A stretch of 64,000 nucleotides of DNA. Source: Artocarpus heterophyllus (taxonomy: Eukaryota; Streptophyta; Magnoliopsida; Rosales; Moraceae). Positions 12,227 through 25,329 of the stretch are shown here, in pieces. The stretch covers positions 37,116,459 to 37,180,458 of the forward strand of contig CM046354.1 in the NCBI GenBank assembly GCA_025403435.1, read 5' to 3'. The stretch's first letter is position 1. Every line of letters starts with the position of its first letter. The notes below the pieces were generated by a model. It ran no database searches and was not told the DNA's origin. It saw only the letters and a program-made list of their open reading frames with translations. Made by a program: the position numbers and the translations under genes.

Positions 12227-13689
12227 CTACTATTTTGTTCTGTATGTCTTAGAAAAATTCCTCAACAGGAAAGTTTAGGAAATATGTGCCGCATTGTAGT
12301 AAAGTGAAAAGGATTTCCTCCAATAAAGCTCTATTACTTTAGTAAATGCATTTCTATTTTTTCTTCAAATACTAACTTTTTAATTTTCTTCTTTTTTTTC
12401 CAAACTTTATAATTTTCACTAAAGCTATTGAAAGAGCTAGAATTTCTACAACACACATGTATATCTATATATTAAATGCCAGGATTCGGCTTATATCACA
12501 TGACAGTTATATACAAATAATGGGTCTCAAATCCAGCATCTAGAAAAGTGGGAACTTTTATAGTGTCTAAGAGAAAAATTTCTGATATAATACTGAAAAT
12601 ATAATAACTTATGAATTTTTGTTCGAATTTGGAAACTTCAACATTGGAGTTATAAAGTTATGATGTATTTGTGAATTTTAAAGAATATGAAAACTTGTAA
12701 ACTTATGTTGAAACTTACAAACTATGAACGTTGAAGTTGCAAAAGTTGTGTAATATAATGAGCATACTAAACATTGTGTTTGTGTATTATTATATAATGT
12801 CGTGCTTTAATACAGTTACACCTTAATCATACCTTTACCTTTCTATCTTTTTCCCTACCTCCTATAATCTAGGATGGTTCTCATGGAATCATGGAACACG
12901 TCTAAGCTGATCGAACTTAAATTCTCTGTCTAATTTTTGATGTCGTAAACGAAGTTTAACAAATCATATTATAAAACATCATCTAATAAAAAGCACGTAA
13001 AAATTAATTAAATATTATTTCAAACTACTTAAATGATATATCATAATAGAATTGGTTAGACATTATTGAGACATCGAAATTGGATGGAGGATTTGAATTT
13101 GAGCTGATCAACTTTTCTTGAAATTTCTACAAATAAGGAACGCAGCCAAAACCCAATTCTTCTTCGCCAAAAAAAAAAAAAGTCAAAAATTCTAAAAAGC
13201 ACAGATCAATTTGACGAAAGTGGTTATATTTCTAGGGATTTTGCAAACTTGATACACATTATATGAAATTCCAAATACTTATTAAACTTTGATCCAAAGA
13301 TTTTTGTTTAAGGGTCCGGTGCTGAGAAGAAATGCTTTCCTGTTGTTTGGGTGGCTGCTTAATTATTTACCTTTATATGTAAGTTTTGAGTTTCTTATAT
13401 ATGTATATATATTATATATGAAGGAATAAGAAATTGTGAGTAATATACATATGTATTAGAATGGGTGCTTATAAAGAAATAATTGTAATTCCTATTTAAC
13501 TCTCTGTTATTATTTCAAACAAATTTGATGCATTTTTATTTATAAATCATGTGATAATCATTTGTTGTCATATTTGTGAGTAAACATTCTCAAGATACAA
13601 AACTGGCTAATTTTCTTCAATCATATATATAAAATATACATGTTTATGTACGGTAATTGTAATTTCAACATAATTGATATAAAATAATA
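12227..13689. other. AT-rich stretch without recognised genes
   Basis: No long frame or family motif is visible on either strand. It holds a poly-A run near 13170, AT-rich low-complexity sequence near 13395-13420 and short frames only. Probably decayed repeat or intergenic DNA. Confidence 0.6.
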
Positions 13690-14960
13690 AAGTTCACATT
13701 AGACGAGAAAAAAAGATTGTATAATTATCTTTTATCTAATTGGAGGAATGATTATATCAAGATTGTCATGTAATCTTAACATCCAATTGTCAAATCTAAT
13801 AATTGAGATACGCAACAATAGATAAGAGTATGTGGATAGATTTTAACATTGTTATAGGCGAGAAAGTTTTATTGTAGTCAATGCCCTCTTTTTGCGTATC
13901 CTTTTGCTACACGTTTAGCTTTAAAGGTTTCTACTTTTTCATCTTTTTCTTATTTTCTCTCATAGACCCACTTGTAACCAATAAGTTTAATCCCTTCAGG
14001 CAAATCTACAAGTTTCTAGACTTGATTGGAAGCAAAAGATTCCATTTCAACATCTATGGCTACAGACAAGAAAGTTTCATCGTAGTCGATACCTTTTTTT
14101 TTTTATGCGTATCCCTTTGCTACAAGATACTTTAAAGGTTTCCACCTTTTTTGCTCTTCGTTTTCTCTTGTAGACCCACTTGCACCCAATAGGCTGATTT
14201 TTTCAAGTGCATCTACAAGCTCTTAGATTTGATTCGAAGTAAAAGATTCTATCATAGCGTCCATGGCCTTTTGTTAAAGTTTTGCATTAACATGCTCCAT
14301 AACATCACCATCTGTAGTGGGATCATTGTTAGGTTCAATAGCCTCGGGTTCGAAAGCCTCTCCTTGATACCTATTAGGTTCACTGATGAACTCTTCCACT
14401 ACAACAAGCTCCCTAATTAGCTGATCCTTTTTTTGTTTTTCTATTACATCTGGATCTTTGTTCATAAGTAGAACCTCTAGACTAATCCTAAACAATCCCC
14501 AATTCTTCAAGCACCACTTTGCTTTGAGGCTTTAAGTCTTACATATAACTTTCCTCAAGCAACATTGCATGTATGGAAACCCAAGATTTTTTTTTTTTGT
14601 ATTATAAAAAATCCATCTTTTGTTCCTTTAAGATATCCTACAAATATGTAAACTTATGAACAATGTTCCAACTACCTAGCTTCCTTGTTAAGGGCATGTG
14701 TTGCGTAACCCCAAATCATTAAATGACTGAAGGATGGTTTCCTACGTGCGCACAATTCGTAAGGAGTCCTAGGAACTGTTCTAGTTGGTATTTCGTCTTA
14801 GAAGATAATATACAACTTGTAGTGCATGTCCTTAAAAAGATATGGGTAATGTCAAATGACTCATCATGAACCAAGCCATTTCCAACAAGGTTCTCTCTTC
14901 TTTTTGTGGAATTCCTTATGCAGTCAATTTGGATAAAGATCTCTTCTTATCAACTAATCT
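13690..14960 (-). pseudogene. Copia integrase-RT relic with internal duplication
   Basis: Reading the minus strand from about 14960 leftwards gives, in order, the end of the integrase core (ERTLLEMAWFMMSHLTLPIS), the PYELCARRKPSFSHLMIWGYATH block, a linker (ELGIVxD region), then the start of RT (SNQIxELVD, WKPLKYLVAKGYA, GIDYDETF). The RT start then appears a second time (ASNQVxKLVDLPEGIKLIGYKWVYE, then KRVAKGYA) and continues into GIDYNKTFSPITMLKSIHILLS near 13700. Many stops and frameshifts are present. No LTRs belong to it in the window. Confidence 0.75.
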
Positions 14961-14974
14961 TTTTCCCCTTTGTG

Positions 14975-15056
14975 AGGGGCCACGGTTGAACTTTCCTTAT
15001 TAACGACTAAATGTTAATTTGGACATCTCGTGTTTATTATTGATCAAGAACTAACA
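14975..15056 (+). repeat. End of a ~170-bp tandem repeat unit, left of Gyp-D
   Basis: GTTAATTTGGACATCTCGTG then TTTATTATTGATCAAGAACT resembles the end of the repeat units at 33640-33683 (TTAACCTTTGGATACCTTGT then TTCCATTGATCAAGC) and at 43407-43446. It ends in TAACA, the target sequence duplicated by Gyp-D, so the array was continuous before Gyp-D inserted. The left boundary is uncertain. Confidence 0.55.
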
Positions 15057-17227
15057 TGTAACGCCCTGAAATTTATTTAATGTTATTGTAATGTAAAATG
15101 ATGAATTAGTGTGCCATAATTAATGTTTCAACGTTAATTTGATCATTTGGTTGGATTTTGAATTTTAAGTTTTTTTGTTAATTTAATGAATTCTAATGAT
15201 TCCTTATTATTTTAAAATATTAAAGTTTTTAAAACATAACAGTTTGTAAAATGTTAAAAATATTCCGTTTTACAAAACTGTGGATGGCACTTGGTTTTCG
15301 CACAGTAAAACCGCCCACCGTTTCTCTCTATTTATTCTCTCTCCTCTCCCTCTCTTTGGTTCACTCTCTCTCTCCTTCTCTCTCTTCCCATGAGTACCTC
15401 TCTCACTCTCTCTCTCGGTTTCTCTCATTCTTTCTCATTTCTCTCTAAAATTTTTGAATCAAAATTCAAATCCAAGCTTCGGGTTTGTGAGTTGGAAGCT
15501 CGGGGATGTGATTTAGCAACCAAGAGCGTGGATTGAAGCTTGAATTCGAGGTTAGTTTTGAAATTTCTAAACTTTTTCTAAATTTTTAATTTTCGTGCAT
15601 TTTTTAAATCTAAGTTTGTTTGAGCTTAGAAAACTCTTTATTTGAGTTAAAGGAACTTAGAACACCTAGAATCTAAGCTTGGATTGAAGAAAAACGGATT
15701 AGATTCAAGATTTTTCATTTTTCCTCGTTTTCTCTCAATTTTGGATTTTTGAGATTTTTGTGTTTAAATCTTATTTAAATGAGTTCAAAAGTGTTCTATT
15801 ATGTTTTTCTATCATCTATGATTGTTTTCTATGTCTGGGATTTGAGAAAAACAAGTTAAAATCAAGATTTGAGTTTTGGGAAACCCAAAACCCGTGGTTG
15901 GAAATTCTGGGTTTTTCTTATTCGACAGGCCGGATTCAAAGGATCGACAGGTCGGACTTATCCGTTTGGCAGGCCGAACCTGGAAAATGTCCGGCCGACA
16001 GGACTTGATTTCTAGCAGGCCGAACTGCACAGTTCGGCCAGCCGAAGCAGGGCATCCGGCAGGCCGATAGGGCATGGGAAAATTTTATGATTTTTCACCC
16101 GTTTTCACTGTTTTCAACCCTGATTCGACATTCAACCTTGTAAAATGATTTTAAAGACATAAATGGCACACTAGGACATCATTAAATGGTTTAGCAACAT
16201 AGAATGTCTCGAACTAGATATTGATCGACTTAGTGTGTATCTAGGATCATTCGTGGTTCTGTAGAGCTAACTTATTGCGGACCAGGATTACGGTGTAGGG
16301 CACCAGCATGAGTATCGAGGTAGGACTTCTACCCTTCTTTGGTAACCCAGTTTCAAAATAATTGACTTTGAAAAGGGTTTCTATAAAAATATTTTCAACG
16401 GTTGATTTAAAATGAAATTTATTGGTTGTATTTTTGTAAACCATGAACTAAGATGAACTTCATAATGAATGATAATGAAAACATCTGGTAAATGGGTTTT
16501 GAATAATGTTAGAAATGAATATAAGGGCATGATGCCATATCAGAGATCGGGTCATGTAGCGATCGACCTTGGGGGCAGGTCCCGAAACCCAGTTGGGCCA
16601 CTACGGTGGTGATATTCATGTGGTAGCCTAGGAAAGTAAAATAATGTATTTCTGGTTGACCGAATAAACTATTTTAGGTAAGAACGGTTTTATTAAATTT
16701 ATTTATTCAAGGTTTCTTTTAAATAATTCCTTGAATAGTGAGACTTTTCTTTAAATTAAATGATTTATTAAAATATAGTCCTACTGAGCCTTTCGCTCAC
16801 ATTTTGCTTGTTTTTTTTAAATTTTCCCCTCTAGGTGGATTCGCACTTAGGTTCAGAGAGGACTCTATGGACAGAACTCAGGAGCAGTAGAAGGACTAGT
16901 AGATTATTTGTAATAATTGATCAAGGCATGTAATGTTTTAACTCTATTTGTACTTGGACTATGGTTATGTTATTATATTGTCAGTACTATGTGTGTGCAC
17001 AAGTGGTGGGTCATAGGACCCATACTCACTGTTCTTTATTATTTTATTATTCGCTTAATGATCTCACCTGCTTAATGATTATGAATTTTTTTATGAAATG
17101 TAGTTTTTGAAGCTTCCACATTTTATATATTTGACTTAACCCTTAAAATTCTTGATTTTAATTAAATTTCTCTTTTAATTAATTTAAATAATCCACCACG
17201 TCACCTCCTGTACTCCAGGGCGTGACA
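15057..17227 (+). repeat. 5' LTR of Gyp-D
   Basis: Runs from TGTAACGCCC to ..GGGCGTGACA. It has a CT-rich tract at about 15325-15450 (likely leader just after the transcription start), a CpG-rich palindromic motif cluster at 15921-16070 and an AT-rich tail. The first 180 bases differ from the 3' LTR by roughly 4-5%, with one small indel (ATTTCG in the 3' copy). Confidence 0.93.
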
Positions 17228-17230
17228 GAA

Positions 17231-17242
17231 TGGTATCAGAGC
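17231..17242 (+). other. Primer-binding site of Gyp-D (tRNA-iMet)
   Basis: TGGTATCAGAGC lies three bases after the 5' LTR and is the standard plant tRNA-iMet complementary site. Confidence 0.95.
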
Positions 17243-17332
17243 TCAAGGTTATGAACCTTGGGAATTGTGCACATATAGGTATGATAATAAAATACCTCTG
17301 ACAGTCCAAATTTTATTTTGAGAAGTGAGAGA

Positions 17333-18460
17333 CTGGCACCTAGATGTCGTTTGACAGTTGACGTCGAGTTCGAAAATGATGAGGACTATGTTTATGGCTT
17401 TTCGGCAGATGGCAGGCAGGGCCAGACCGGAGGATTTTGATGTTAGTGTCAGTATAAATATTTTAAGGAATTTTGACATGCGTCTATTTTGACTTTTGAT
17501 GGTAATGGGGATCTGCAGTTGACAGAATATTGGCTAGACTCGATCGTGAAGCATTTGGATACCCTTGGTGTGCCTGATGAGTATCGTGTGGAATTTGCTG
17601 CATATAAGCTCGAGGGTGGTGCTAATACTTGGTGGAAACAAGCTAAGCATTTGGAACGCAATAACAATATCAGTTGGGACAGATTTGAGGAGCTGTTCTA
17701 TGACAGGTATTTTCCGCAGGGGTATAGAGATCAGAAGGCAATTGAGTTCTACAGGTTGCAGCAGGGTGATTTATTAGTTTAGGAATATGAGGCAAGATTT
17801 AATGAGTTGGGCAGGTTTGCTCCATTAGTAGTGGCATCGAAACGCGAGAGGTTCATTAAGTTTCAAAAAGGGCTCGAGGCTCCTATTCGGCGATAGGTGG
17901 TTGCTCTGTGACTTAGGAGTTTTGGAGAGCTTGTGTCGTCAACAATATCAGTAGAGAATGATTATGCGCAGTATTGTAAGGATCGAGCAAAGGCTTCAAG
18001 AAGATCACAGAGGAGCGATAGGAAGAGCACCAGTAGCCGTCCAACTCCGGGGAAGAATAAGCAGGGTGGCACGAATAGTGGTAGCAGCAGTTCGTCTGGT
18101 AGCGGGCGCAACAATCCCTACAGCTTCCATTGTCATTTTTGTCAGCAGCCAGGACACATCAAGAGGAATTGCCCGATCAAGAGTGCTTGTCTTGGATCTT
18201 AGACCGGAGAAGATGCTAGTCGTCAGCCTCAGCCTCAGACCCTACCTCCACCTCAACAGTATCCGTAGTTGTAGTATCCTCAGTTCTCTCCTCAGTAGTT
18301 TTCAAATTTGGCACAAGGGCAGCAGCCGCAGCATTTCCAGCATAGCGTCCCTCAGTATCGAGCGCCGAGTACAGCTAGTATGTAGTCGTCTCCGTCTCAG
18401 CAGTATCAGCAGAATAATCCAAGACCCAGCAATGTTGGTAGAGGAAAAGGGAAGGCACTA
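17333..18460 (+). pseudogene. gag: Gyp-D gag
   Basis: The capsid region is clear at 17489-17782 (LTFDGNGDLQLTEYWLD, GGANTWWKQAKHL, FEELFYDRYFPQGYRDQKA). A Ser/Gly-rich spacer and a zinc knuckle CHFCQQPGHIKRNC follow near 18130-18172, and then a Gln/Pro-rich tail. Compared with the old relative at 57587, the start ATG (GAGAATGGCACC) is CTG here at 17333-17335. Internal stops include TGA near 17491, TAG at 17780-17782, TAG near 17896 and TAG at 18200-18202. It would package element RNA if intact. Confidence 0.88.
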
Positions 18461-18475
18461 GTGTAGGTTCATGCA

Positions 18476-20490
18476 ATGGCATCTGGAGGTTCAGATTCTC
18501 AGACCAGTAATGCGGTTGTCGATGGTACGATCTTAGTTTCTCAATCTTTAGCTCGCGTTTTATTTGATACAGGTGCCTCTCATTCTCTCATTTTGAGTTC
18601 TTTTGTACATGCCTTGGGATTAGATATAGAAGAGTTTAATGAACCCCTAGTCATAACTTCTCCCTTGGGGCAGGTGTGTGTGAATTGTGTATGTAAATCT
18701 TGTAAAATAAAGATTGGGGATGAGATTTTAAAAAGTGATTTGATTATACTCCCCATGAGCTCATATAATGTAATTCTAGGGATGGACTGGTTGTCCAGGT
18801 ATAATGCAGTTGTAGACTGCCAACTTAGAAAAGTAACCCTAGTGTCGGATAGGGGGACGATGATCACCTACTAAGGTGGTGGTGATTGCTTATGAGTGAG
18901 CGTCTCATGAAGTCGTATCTAGGAGGGCGAAGAAATCTGGTTTGTTGTGCTTTTCTTAGGAATCTAGAGTGCGAGCCCTATGCTTTGAGAGGAAGTATAG
19001 CGATTCCAGTGGTTGATGAGTTCGAGGATGTCTTCCCCTACGAGTTGCCAGGATTACCACTGCATTAGGAAATTGAGTTTGGTATTGAGTTGTTTCCAGG
19101 GATAACATCGATTTCTATAGCACCTTATCAGATGGCGCTGGTAGAAATGAAAGAATTGAGGAAGCAACTTCAGGAGCTTGCTGATAAAGGGTATATTCGG
19201 AATAGCACATCTCTGTGGGGAGTGTCGGTTTTGTTTGCTAAGAAACATGATGGGACTCTCAGGTTGTGTGTAGATTATCGACAGCTGAATCATGTTGCAA
19301 TGAAGAATAAGTATCCCTTGCCCAGGATCGATGAGTTGTCTGATCAGTTGGGAGGTTTGTGATACTTCTCAAAGATTAATTTACGTTCAGGGTACCATCA
19401 GCTTAGGATTAAGGAAGAGGATATTCCCAAGATAGCTTTTAGGACCTGATATGGGCATTTTGAGTGTCTGGTTATGTCGTTTGGGTTAACGAATGCTCCA
19501 ACAGCTTTCATGGATTTGATGAACAGGATATTTAGGCCGTATCTGGATCAGTTCGTTATCATGTTCATCGACGACATTCTAGTGTATTCTAAGACTTGGG
19601 AGGAGCATAAGCAGCATCTCCGGATCGTGCTTCAGACTCTGCAGGAACACCAGTTGTATGCCAAGAGGGAAAAGAATTTCTGGGTCATGTCATCTCTGAG
19701 CATGGTGTTTTTGTGGATCCGTCTAAGATTGAAGCCATAGTGGAATGGGAACGACCAAGAAATGTAGCAAAAATTCGCAGCTTCTTGGGTATTACTGGTT
19801 ATTATTGGAAATTTGTAAAGGATTTTTCAGAGATTGCAGCTCCGTTGACGGGATTGATCAAGAAAAATGTCAGGTTTGAGTGGGGTGAAGAATGTGAGCT
19901 TGCTTTTCAGGGATTGAAGAACCGGTTGACTTCAGCCCCAGTGTTGGTTATTCCTAGTAGTGACGAGCCGTATGAGGTTTACGCAGATGCTTCAGGACGC
20001 GGACTTGGATGCGTGTTGATGCAGCATGGACGCGTGGTTGCGTACGGATCGAGACAGCTACGACCTCATGAGCGAAATTATCCTACTCATGACTTGGAGC
20101 TCACAGCAGTGATTCACGCGCTGAAGATTTGGAGGTGTTATTTGTATGGAGCGACATTTTAGGTCTTCTCCGATCATAAGAGTTTGAGGTATCTGTTCAC
20201 TCAGAGGGATCTTAATTTGAGGCAGCGGAGATGGATAGAGTATATGGAGGATTATGATTTTGCGTTGCAGTATCATCCCAGGAAAGCTAATGTGGTCACG
20301 GATGCGCTTAGTAGGAAGTCTTTAGGGATTCTCGCTTGTTTGGCTCTTGAGGACTGGAGCAGGGATGCGACAGTGAGCGAGTATGGGCTATGGTATCATG
20401 AAGACTATGATCGAGTTTTGGTACATCATGTGGAGGCGACCCCAGCTCTTGTTCAGATGGTGAAGCAAAATCAGTGGCAGGATCAGCATT
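18476..20490 (+). pseudogene. pol: Gyp-D protease, reverse transcriptase and RNase H
   Basis: The aspartic protease motif FDTGASHSLI is near 18560-18600. A one-base frameshift lies near 18896. RT follows from about 19100: [13 protein letters not shown], [12 protein letters not shown], FINLRSGYHQL-like, [17 protein letters not shown], and the catalytic [10 protein letters not shown] near 19567. Just after, about 25 bases are missing near 19675 compared with the 57.6-60.3 kb relative, which shifts the frame. RNase H covers about 19970-20330 ([45 protein letters not shown]). Stops are a TAG near 19066, TGA at 19360-19362, TGA near 19447, TAG at 20160-20162 and TAG at 20493-20495. Confidence 0.92.
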
Positions 20491-20495
20491 TGTAG

Positions 20496-21881
20496 GGGAT
20501 TTGGACGCGGATTCAGAACGGAGAGCGGTTTGAAGAATGGAGAGTGCATGCAGATGGATCGTTGTATTTTTGGGAGCGTCTTGCAGTTCCAGCTATCGCA
20601 GAGGTGATAAAAGCCGTTATGGACAAAGCACATAGGTCTCAGTTCGCCATTCATCCGGGGAGCACAAAGATGTATCGTGATTTAAAGAGGCAATATTGGT
20701 GGAGAGGAATGAAGAAAGATGTTCAAGACTATGTAGCCAAGTATACGACGTGTCTTCAGGTGAAAGCCGAGCATCAAAAGCCTGCAGGTCAGCTTCAACC
20801 TCTTCCTATTCCAGGGTGAAAATGGGAGCATGTGACGATGGATTTTCTCATAGGTTTCCTAAGGATGGAGCAGCAACATGATGCAGTTTGGGTCGTGGTC
20901 GACAGGTTGACGAAATTGACACATTTTGTTCCATTCATGTCGACATGTTCGAGGAGGATTCTCGGGGATTTGTATCTGCAGAACATAGTGAGATTGCATG
21001 GAGTTCCTTTATCCATCACTTCTGATCGAGACACCAGGTTTAATGCTAAGTACTGGAGGAGTTTTCAGGAGGCTTTAGGTACGGATTTGAACTTCAGTAT
21101 GGCGTTTCATCCTCAGACTGATGGGCAGTCTGAGCAGGTTATTCAGATTCTCGAGGATATGTTGCGTGCCTGTGCGTTAGACTTCGGCGGGAATTGGAAG
21201 AAATATTTGCATCTGGCAGAGTTCGCGTACAACAATAGCTATCAAGCGAGTATTGGTATGGCACCGTTTGAGGCATTGTATGGGCGACCGTGTCGGTCAC
21301 CGGTGTGTTGGGCAGAGCTGGAAGACAGGGTTATTCTTGGGCCGGATGAGATCTGTGATAGCAATGAGAAAGTCACTGTGATTCGAGGTCGATTGAGGGC
21401 AGCTCAGAGTGGACAGAAGAGTTATGCGAGTAGAAGACGTAGACCCTTAGAGTTTGCGGTAGGAGATTTCGTTCTCTTGAAGGTATCGCATCGTAAAGGA
21501 ACTATGCGATTCAGAGTGAGTGGAAAGCTTGCACCGAGGTATATTGGACTGTTCGAGATCACTCAGCGCATTGGTGTGGTTGCTTATCAGCTCGACCTTT
21601 CGTCCGAACTCTCTCATGTTCATGACGTGGTCCATTTGTTGATGCTTAGGAAGTGTCCGCCTGAGCAGGGTAAGATAGTTTCATTTCGCGATGTGCAGGT
21701 TCAGGAAGATACGACGTACGAGGAGGTGCCAATTCAGATCATCGATCAGAAAGTGATCAGTTTGCGTCGTCATGAGATACCATTGGTAAAGGTCGTGTGG
21801 CAGCATCACGGGGTTGATGAAGCCACTTGGGAACTAGAGTCGAGTATGCGGGAGTTGTATCCGCATTTGTTTTGTTTCTAA
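20496..21881 (+). pseudogene. int: Gyp-D integrase with chromodomain-like tail
   Basis: The H-H-C-C zinc-binding region is at 20650-20770 (HPGSTKMYRDLKRQYWW, then YTTCLQVKAEHQ). The first Cys of the usual CxxC is Tyr here. One TGA at 20817-20819 replaces the Trp of the KWEH block. From 20820 the frame is open to the end for about 350 residues, with the catalytic D (VTMDFL), D (SDRDTRF) and E (SEQVIQILEDMLRA). The C-terminal part IIDQKVISLRRHEIPLVKV..HGVDEATWE matches the chromodomain-like end of Tekay/Del elements, thought to steer insertion to heterochromatin. Confidence 0.93.
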
Positions 21882-21916
21882 ATTGAGTTGTAAATTTCGA
21901 GGGTGAAATTTCTTTT

Positions 21917-21928
21917 AGGGGTGGAGAG
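21917..21928 (+). other. Polypurine tract of Gyp-D
   Basis: AGGGGTGGAGAG sits one base before the 3' LTR and would prime plus-strand DNA synthesis. Confidence 0.85.
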
Positions 21929-21929
21929 T

Positions 21930-23479
21930 TGTAACGCCCCGAAATTTATTTAATGTTATTGTAATGTAAAATGATGAATTAGTGTGCCATAATTAATGTT
22001 TCAATGTTAATTTGATCATTTGGTTAGATTTTGAATTTTAAGTTGTTTTGTTAATTCAATGAATTCTAATGATTCCTCATTATTTTAAAATATTATTTCG
22101 AGTTTTTAAAACATAACAGTTTGTAAAATGTTAAAAATATTCTGTTTTACAAAACCGTGGGTGATACCTTGTTTTTGCACAGTAAAACCGTCCAATGTTT
22201 CTCTCTATTTATTCTCTCTCCTCTCCCTCTCTTTGGTTCACTCTCTCTCTCCTTCTCTCTCTTCCCGTGAGTCCCTCTCTCACTCTCTCTCTCGGTTTCT
22301 CTCATTCTCTCTCATTTCTCTCTCAAATTTTTGAATCAAAATTTGAATCCAAGCTTCGGGTTAGCGAGTTGGAAGCTCGGGGATGTGATTTGGCAACCAA
22401 GAACGTGGATTGAAGCTTGAATTTGAGGTTAGTTTTGAATTTTCTAAATTTTCAATTTTCATGCATTTTTGAAATCTAAGTTTGTTTGAGCTTAGAAAAC
22501 TCTTGATTTGAGTTAAAGGAACTTAGAACACCTAGAATCTAAGCTTGGATTGAAGAAAAACGGATTAGATTCAAGATTTTTCATTTTTCCTCATTTTCTT
22601 CCATTTTTGGATTTTTGTGTTTAAATCTTGTTTAAATGAGTTCAAAAGTGTTCTATTATGTTTTTCTATCATCTATGATTGTTTTTTATGTCTGGGATTT
22701 GAGAAAAACAGGTTAAAATCAAGATTTGAGTTTTGGGAAACCCAAAACCCGTGGCTGAAAATTTTGGGTTTTTTCAGTTCGACAGGCCGAACTACGTGTT
22801 CGGCAGGCCGGATTCAAAGGATCGGTAGGCCGGACTCATCCGTTCGGTAGGCCAAACCTGGAAAATGTCTGGCCGACCGGACTTGATTTTCGAAAGGCCG
22901 AACTGCACAGTTCGGCCGGCAGGGCATGGGAAAATTTTATGATTTTTCACCCATTTTCCTGTTTTGAACCTCGATTGAAATTCCAACCTTGTAAAATGAT
23001 TTTAAAGATACAAATGGCACACTAGGACATCATGAAATGGTTTAGTAACATAGAATGTCTCAAACTAGATATTGATCGACTTAGTGTGTATCTAGGATCG
23101 TTCGTGGTTCCATAGAGCTAACGTATAGCGGACCGGGATTACGGTGTGGGACACCGGCAAGAGTATCGAGGTAGGACTCCAACCCTTTCTTTGGTAACCT
23201 AGTTTCAAAATGATTTGGCTTTAAAAAGGGTTTCTATAAAAATGTTTTCAACGGTTGATTGAAAATGAAATTTATCAGTTGTATTTTTGTAAACCATGAA
23301 CTGAGATGAACTTCATAATGAACTTCATAATGAATGATAATGAAAACATCTGGTAAATGGGTTTTGAATAATGTTAGAAATGAATATAAGGGCATGATGC
23401 CATATCAGAGATCGGGTCGTGTAGCGATCGACCTTGGGGGCAGGTCCCGAAACCCAGCTGGGCCACTACGGTGGTGATA
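21930..23479 (+). repeat. 3' LTR of Gyp-D, first part
   Basis: Begins TGTAACGCCCCG and follows the 5' LTR for 1550 bp until Cop-E interrupts it after TGATA. It has the same CT tract (22198-22325) and CpG-rich motif cluster (22778-22927) as the 5' LTR. A short CTTCATAATGAA duplication is present near 23310-23335. Confidence 0.95.
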
Positions 23480-25327
23480 TGTTAGACATGTATGCCCTAA
23501 GGAGTAAAAATGTAATACGTTTTTGGAGACATTTTTATCAATAAAGAATTTATTCATTTATCTATATACCAAATCTTGTCCTCTTTACGTTCATATTTGT
23601 TGAATGTATGATAAGCAAACAGTAGTCTGAGACTGTCAGTCTAAACCTTAAGAATTGGGCATATGATGGGATGATTATGTGGTAGACACGATTCTTAAGG
23701 TGATGGTCTAAAACATATGATCCGCAATCGAGGGAATAAAGTTGGGCGCTTTATTCATGTAAAGATTGTTATGTTGTCTATATCCCTATTGGGAGATGGT
23801 TTGTCTTGACTATCGGAGTTGGATTCTGTGAATAGAAACATTGGCATGTTGTCATAGGTGACGATGTGTTGGATCGGGACATAAAGTCAATTGATTTGGA
23901 TTAATAATTCTATCTTGGCAAATCGATTCACTTTAGACAGTCATTTGTACTATATCTTAATCCCCAGATAAATAGTGGGCCCGTTGTCTCAACTTGTGTC
24001 TTTTAATGTACCAATGGGTGATTCCCACATCTCTATAGTGGTATGCATGCCGGTATGTTGGAGGCATGACTCTTGATAGCGTAGACTTGTTAATCATATA
24101 TATGGAATCCATAGCTCCTCTTTAGGAGTAATGATATCCTCTTATATGCGTTGTCCTGTAGTTGGCAAAACTGGAGCGCTCAACCATTTGGATTCATAGG
24201 TGTAACCGAATGATATACTATCTTTGGATGGTAAGTTTTCTAATAGTGAGACAATGGAACATAAGATAAAAATAATCAGGAAGGTAAGACAGAACTTGTC
24301 CTTAAGCCGATTATGGATTATCATATGGGGATACGATGCACTTTGATATGTCATGGAGACTTAGCTGCACGAGCTTCGTAATTCTATAAAGTTCGAGAGT
24401 GCAGCTCCAAGCTTTTAGTGGAGTAGCGTTAGAGTTGATAATTATGAAATGTATATCTGGGATATTGGGTTTCATAATTATCATGAGCTTGAACTTTATA
24501 GGTCCATTTTGGTCCCTTTTGCTAGCTCACAAATTCCTGTAACGACACGGCGTGTTTTTCCATTAATTGGTGACTTATGTCGGATTTATCAAATTGGTTT
24601 AAAATTTGTAAGAATTATCTTGATAAAGTTTGTTTTGATCAGATATCTTCTCTATTGGGTTATTTGAATCAAAACTGAGACTTTATCCTTTAGAATCTCG
24701 GGTGGAAAATAAAAGATTCACGAAGATTTTTTCTCGGGAGTTCAGCTTGTCGGATGACGTGTTCGGCCTACCGAACTGGCCTGATCGGCCTGCCGATCAG
24801 CGGGAGATAAGATTACGCGTTTTCACGTGGATCTTATCAGATACTGATCCAAATTTGATTCTGTTTTGAGTTTTTGAGACCTAATCTGATATGGACTGAC
24901 CCTAGGACCAATAGCTATATAAAGGGAGTGAGTCTCATGATTTACTCAGATCAATAGAGATCAATTTGAGAGATTAAGAGTGATACTCTTCTAGTGAGCA
25001 TCTGAAAACTCCCTGAGAGCTTTTGTTCACAAATCACGAGCACTAGCTTTGGGTTCTCTCTGTTGGTTAGAAGGAGAGTCACCGGTGGAAGAGCTGTACG
25101 TGTGAGCCCACACTCACTCCGGTTGTGGATAGAGAATAGCAAAGAAGACCAGTTGGTTGAGGCTCTTCTGGAATGTTACTTCTCTACACGGATTGTGGAG
25201 GTTCTTCGGCACACTGAGGTTAGTAAGATCTTTTTAATTTATACATATAACATGTCAAACTTGTGTTTTGGAAATTACTCTGATGGAAAAATTTTTAAAA
25301 ATTTCGCTGCGCACTTTGTTTCCAACA
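23480..25327 (+). repeat. 5' LTR of Cop-E (1848 bp, with a deletion)
   Basis: Runs from TGTTAGACATG to ..TTTCCAACA. It is 177 bp shorter than the 3' LTR. The missing piece lies after AAAATTTGTAAGAAT near 24615. The copy at 1-1209 still has the start of that piece, so this LTR lost it rather than the other gaining it. Confidence 0.95.
24916..24923 (+). promoter_or_regulatory. Probable TATA box in the Cop-E 5' LTR
   Basis: TATATAAA, preceded closely by GACCAAT (CCAAT-like) and followed by GGGAGTGAG. The same arrangement is in the 3' LTR at 32478-32485. Its position about 400 bp before the LTR end suits the start of element transcription. Inferred from sequence only. Confidence 0.6.
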
Positions 25328-25329
25328 AT

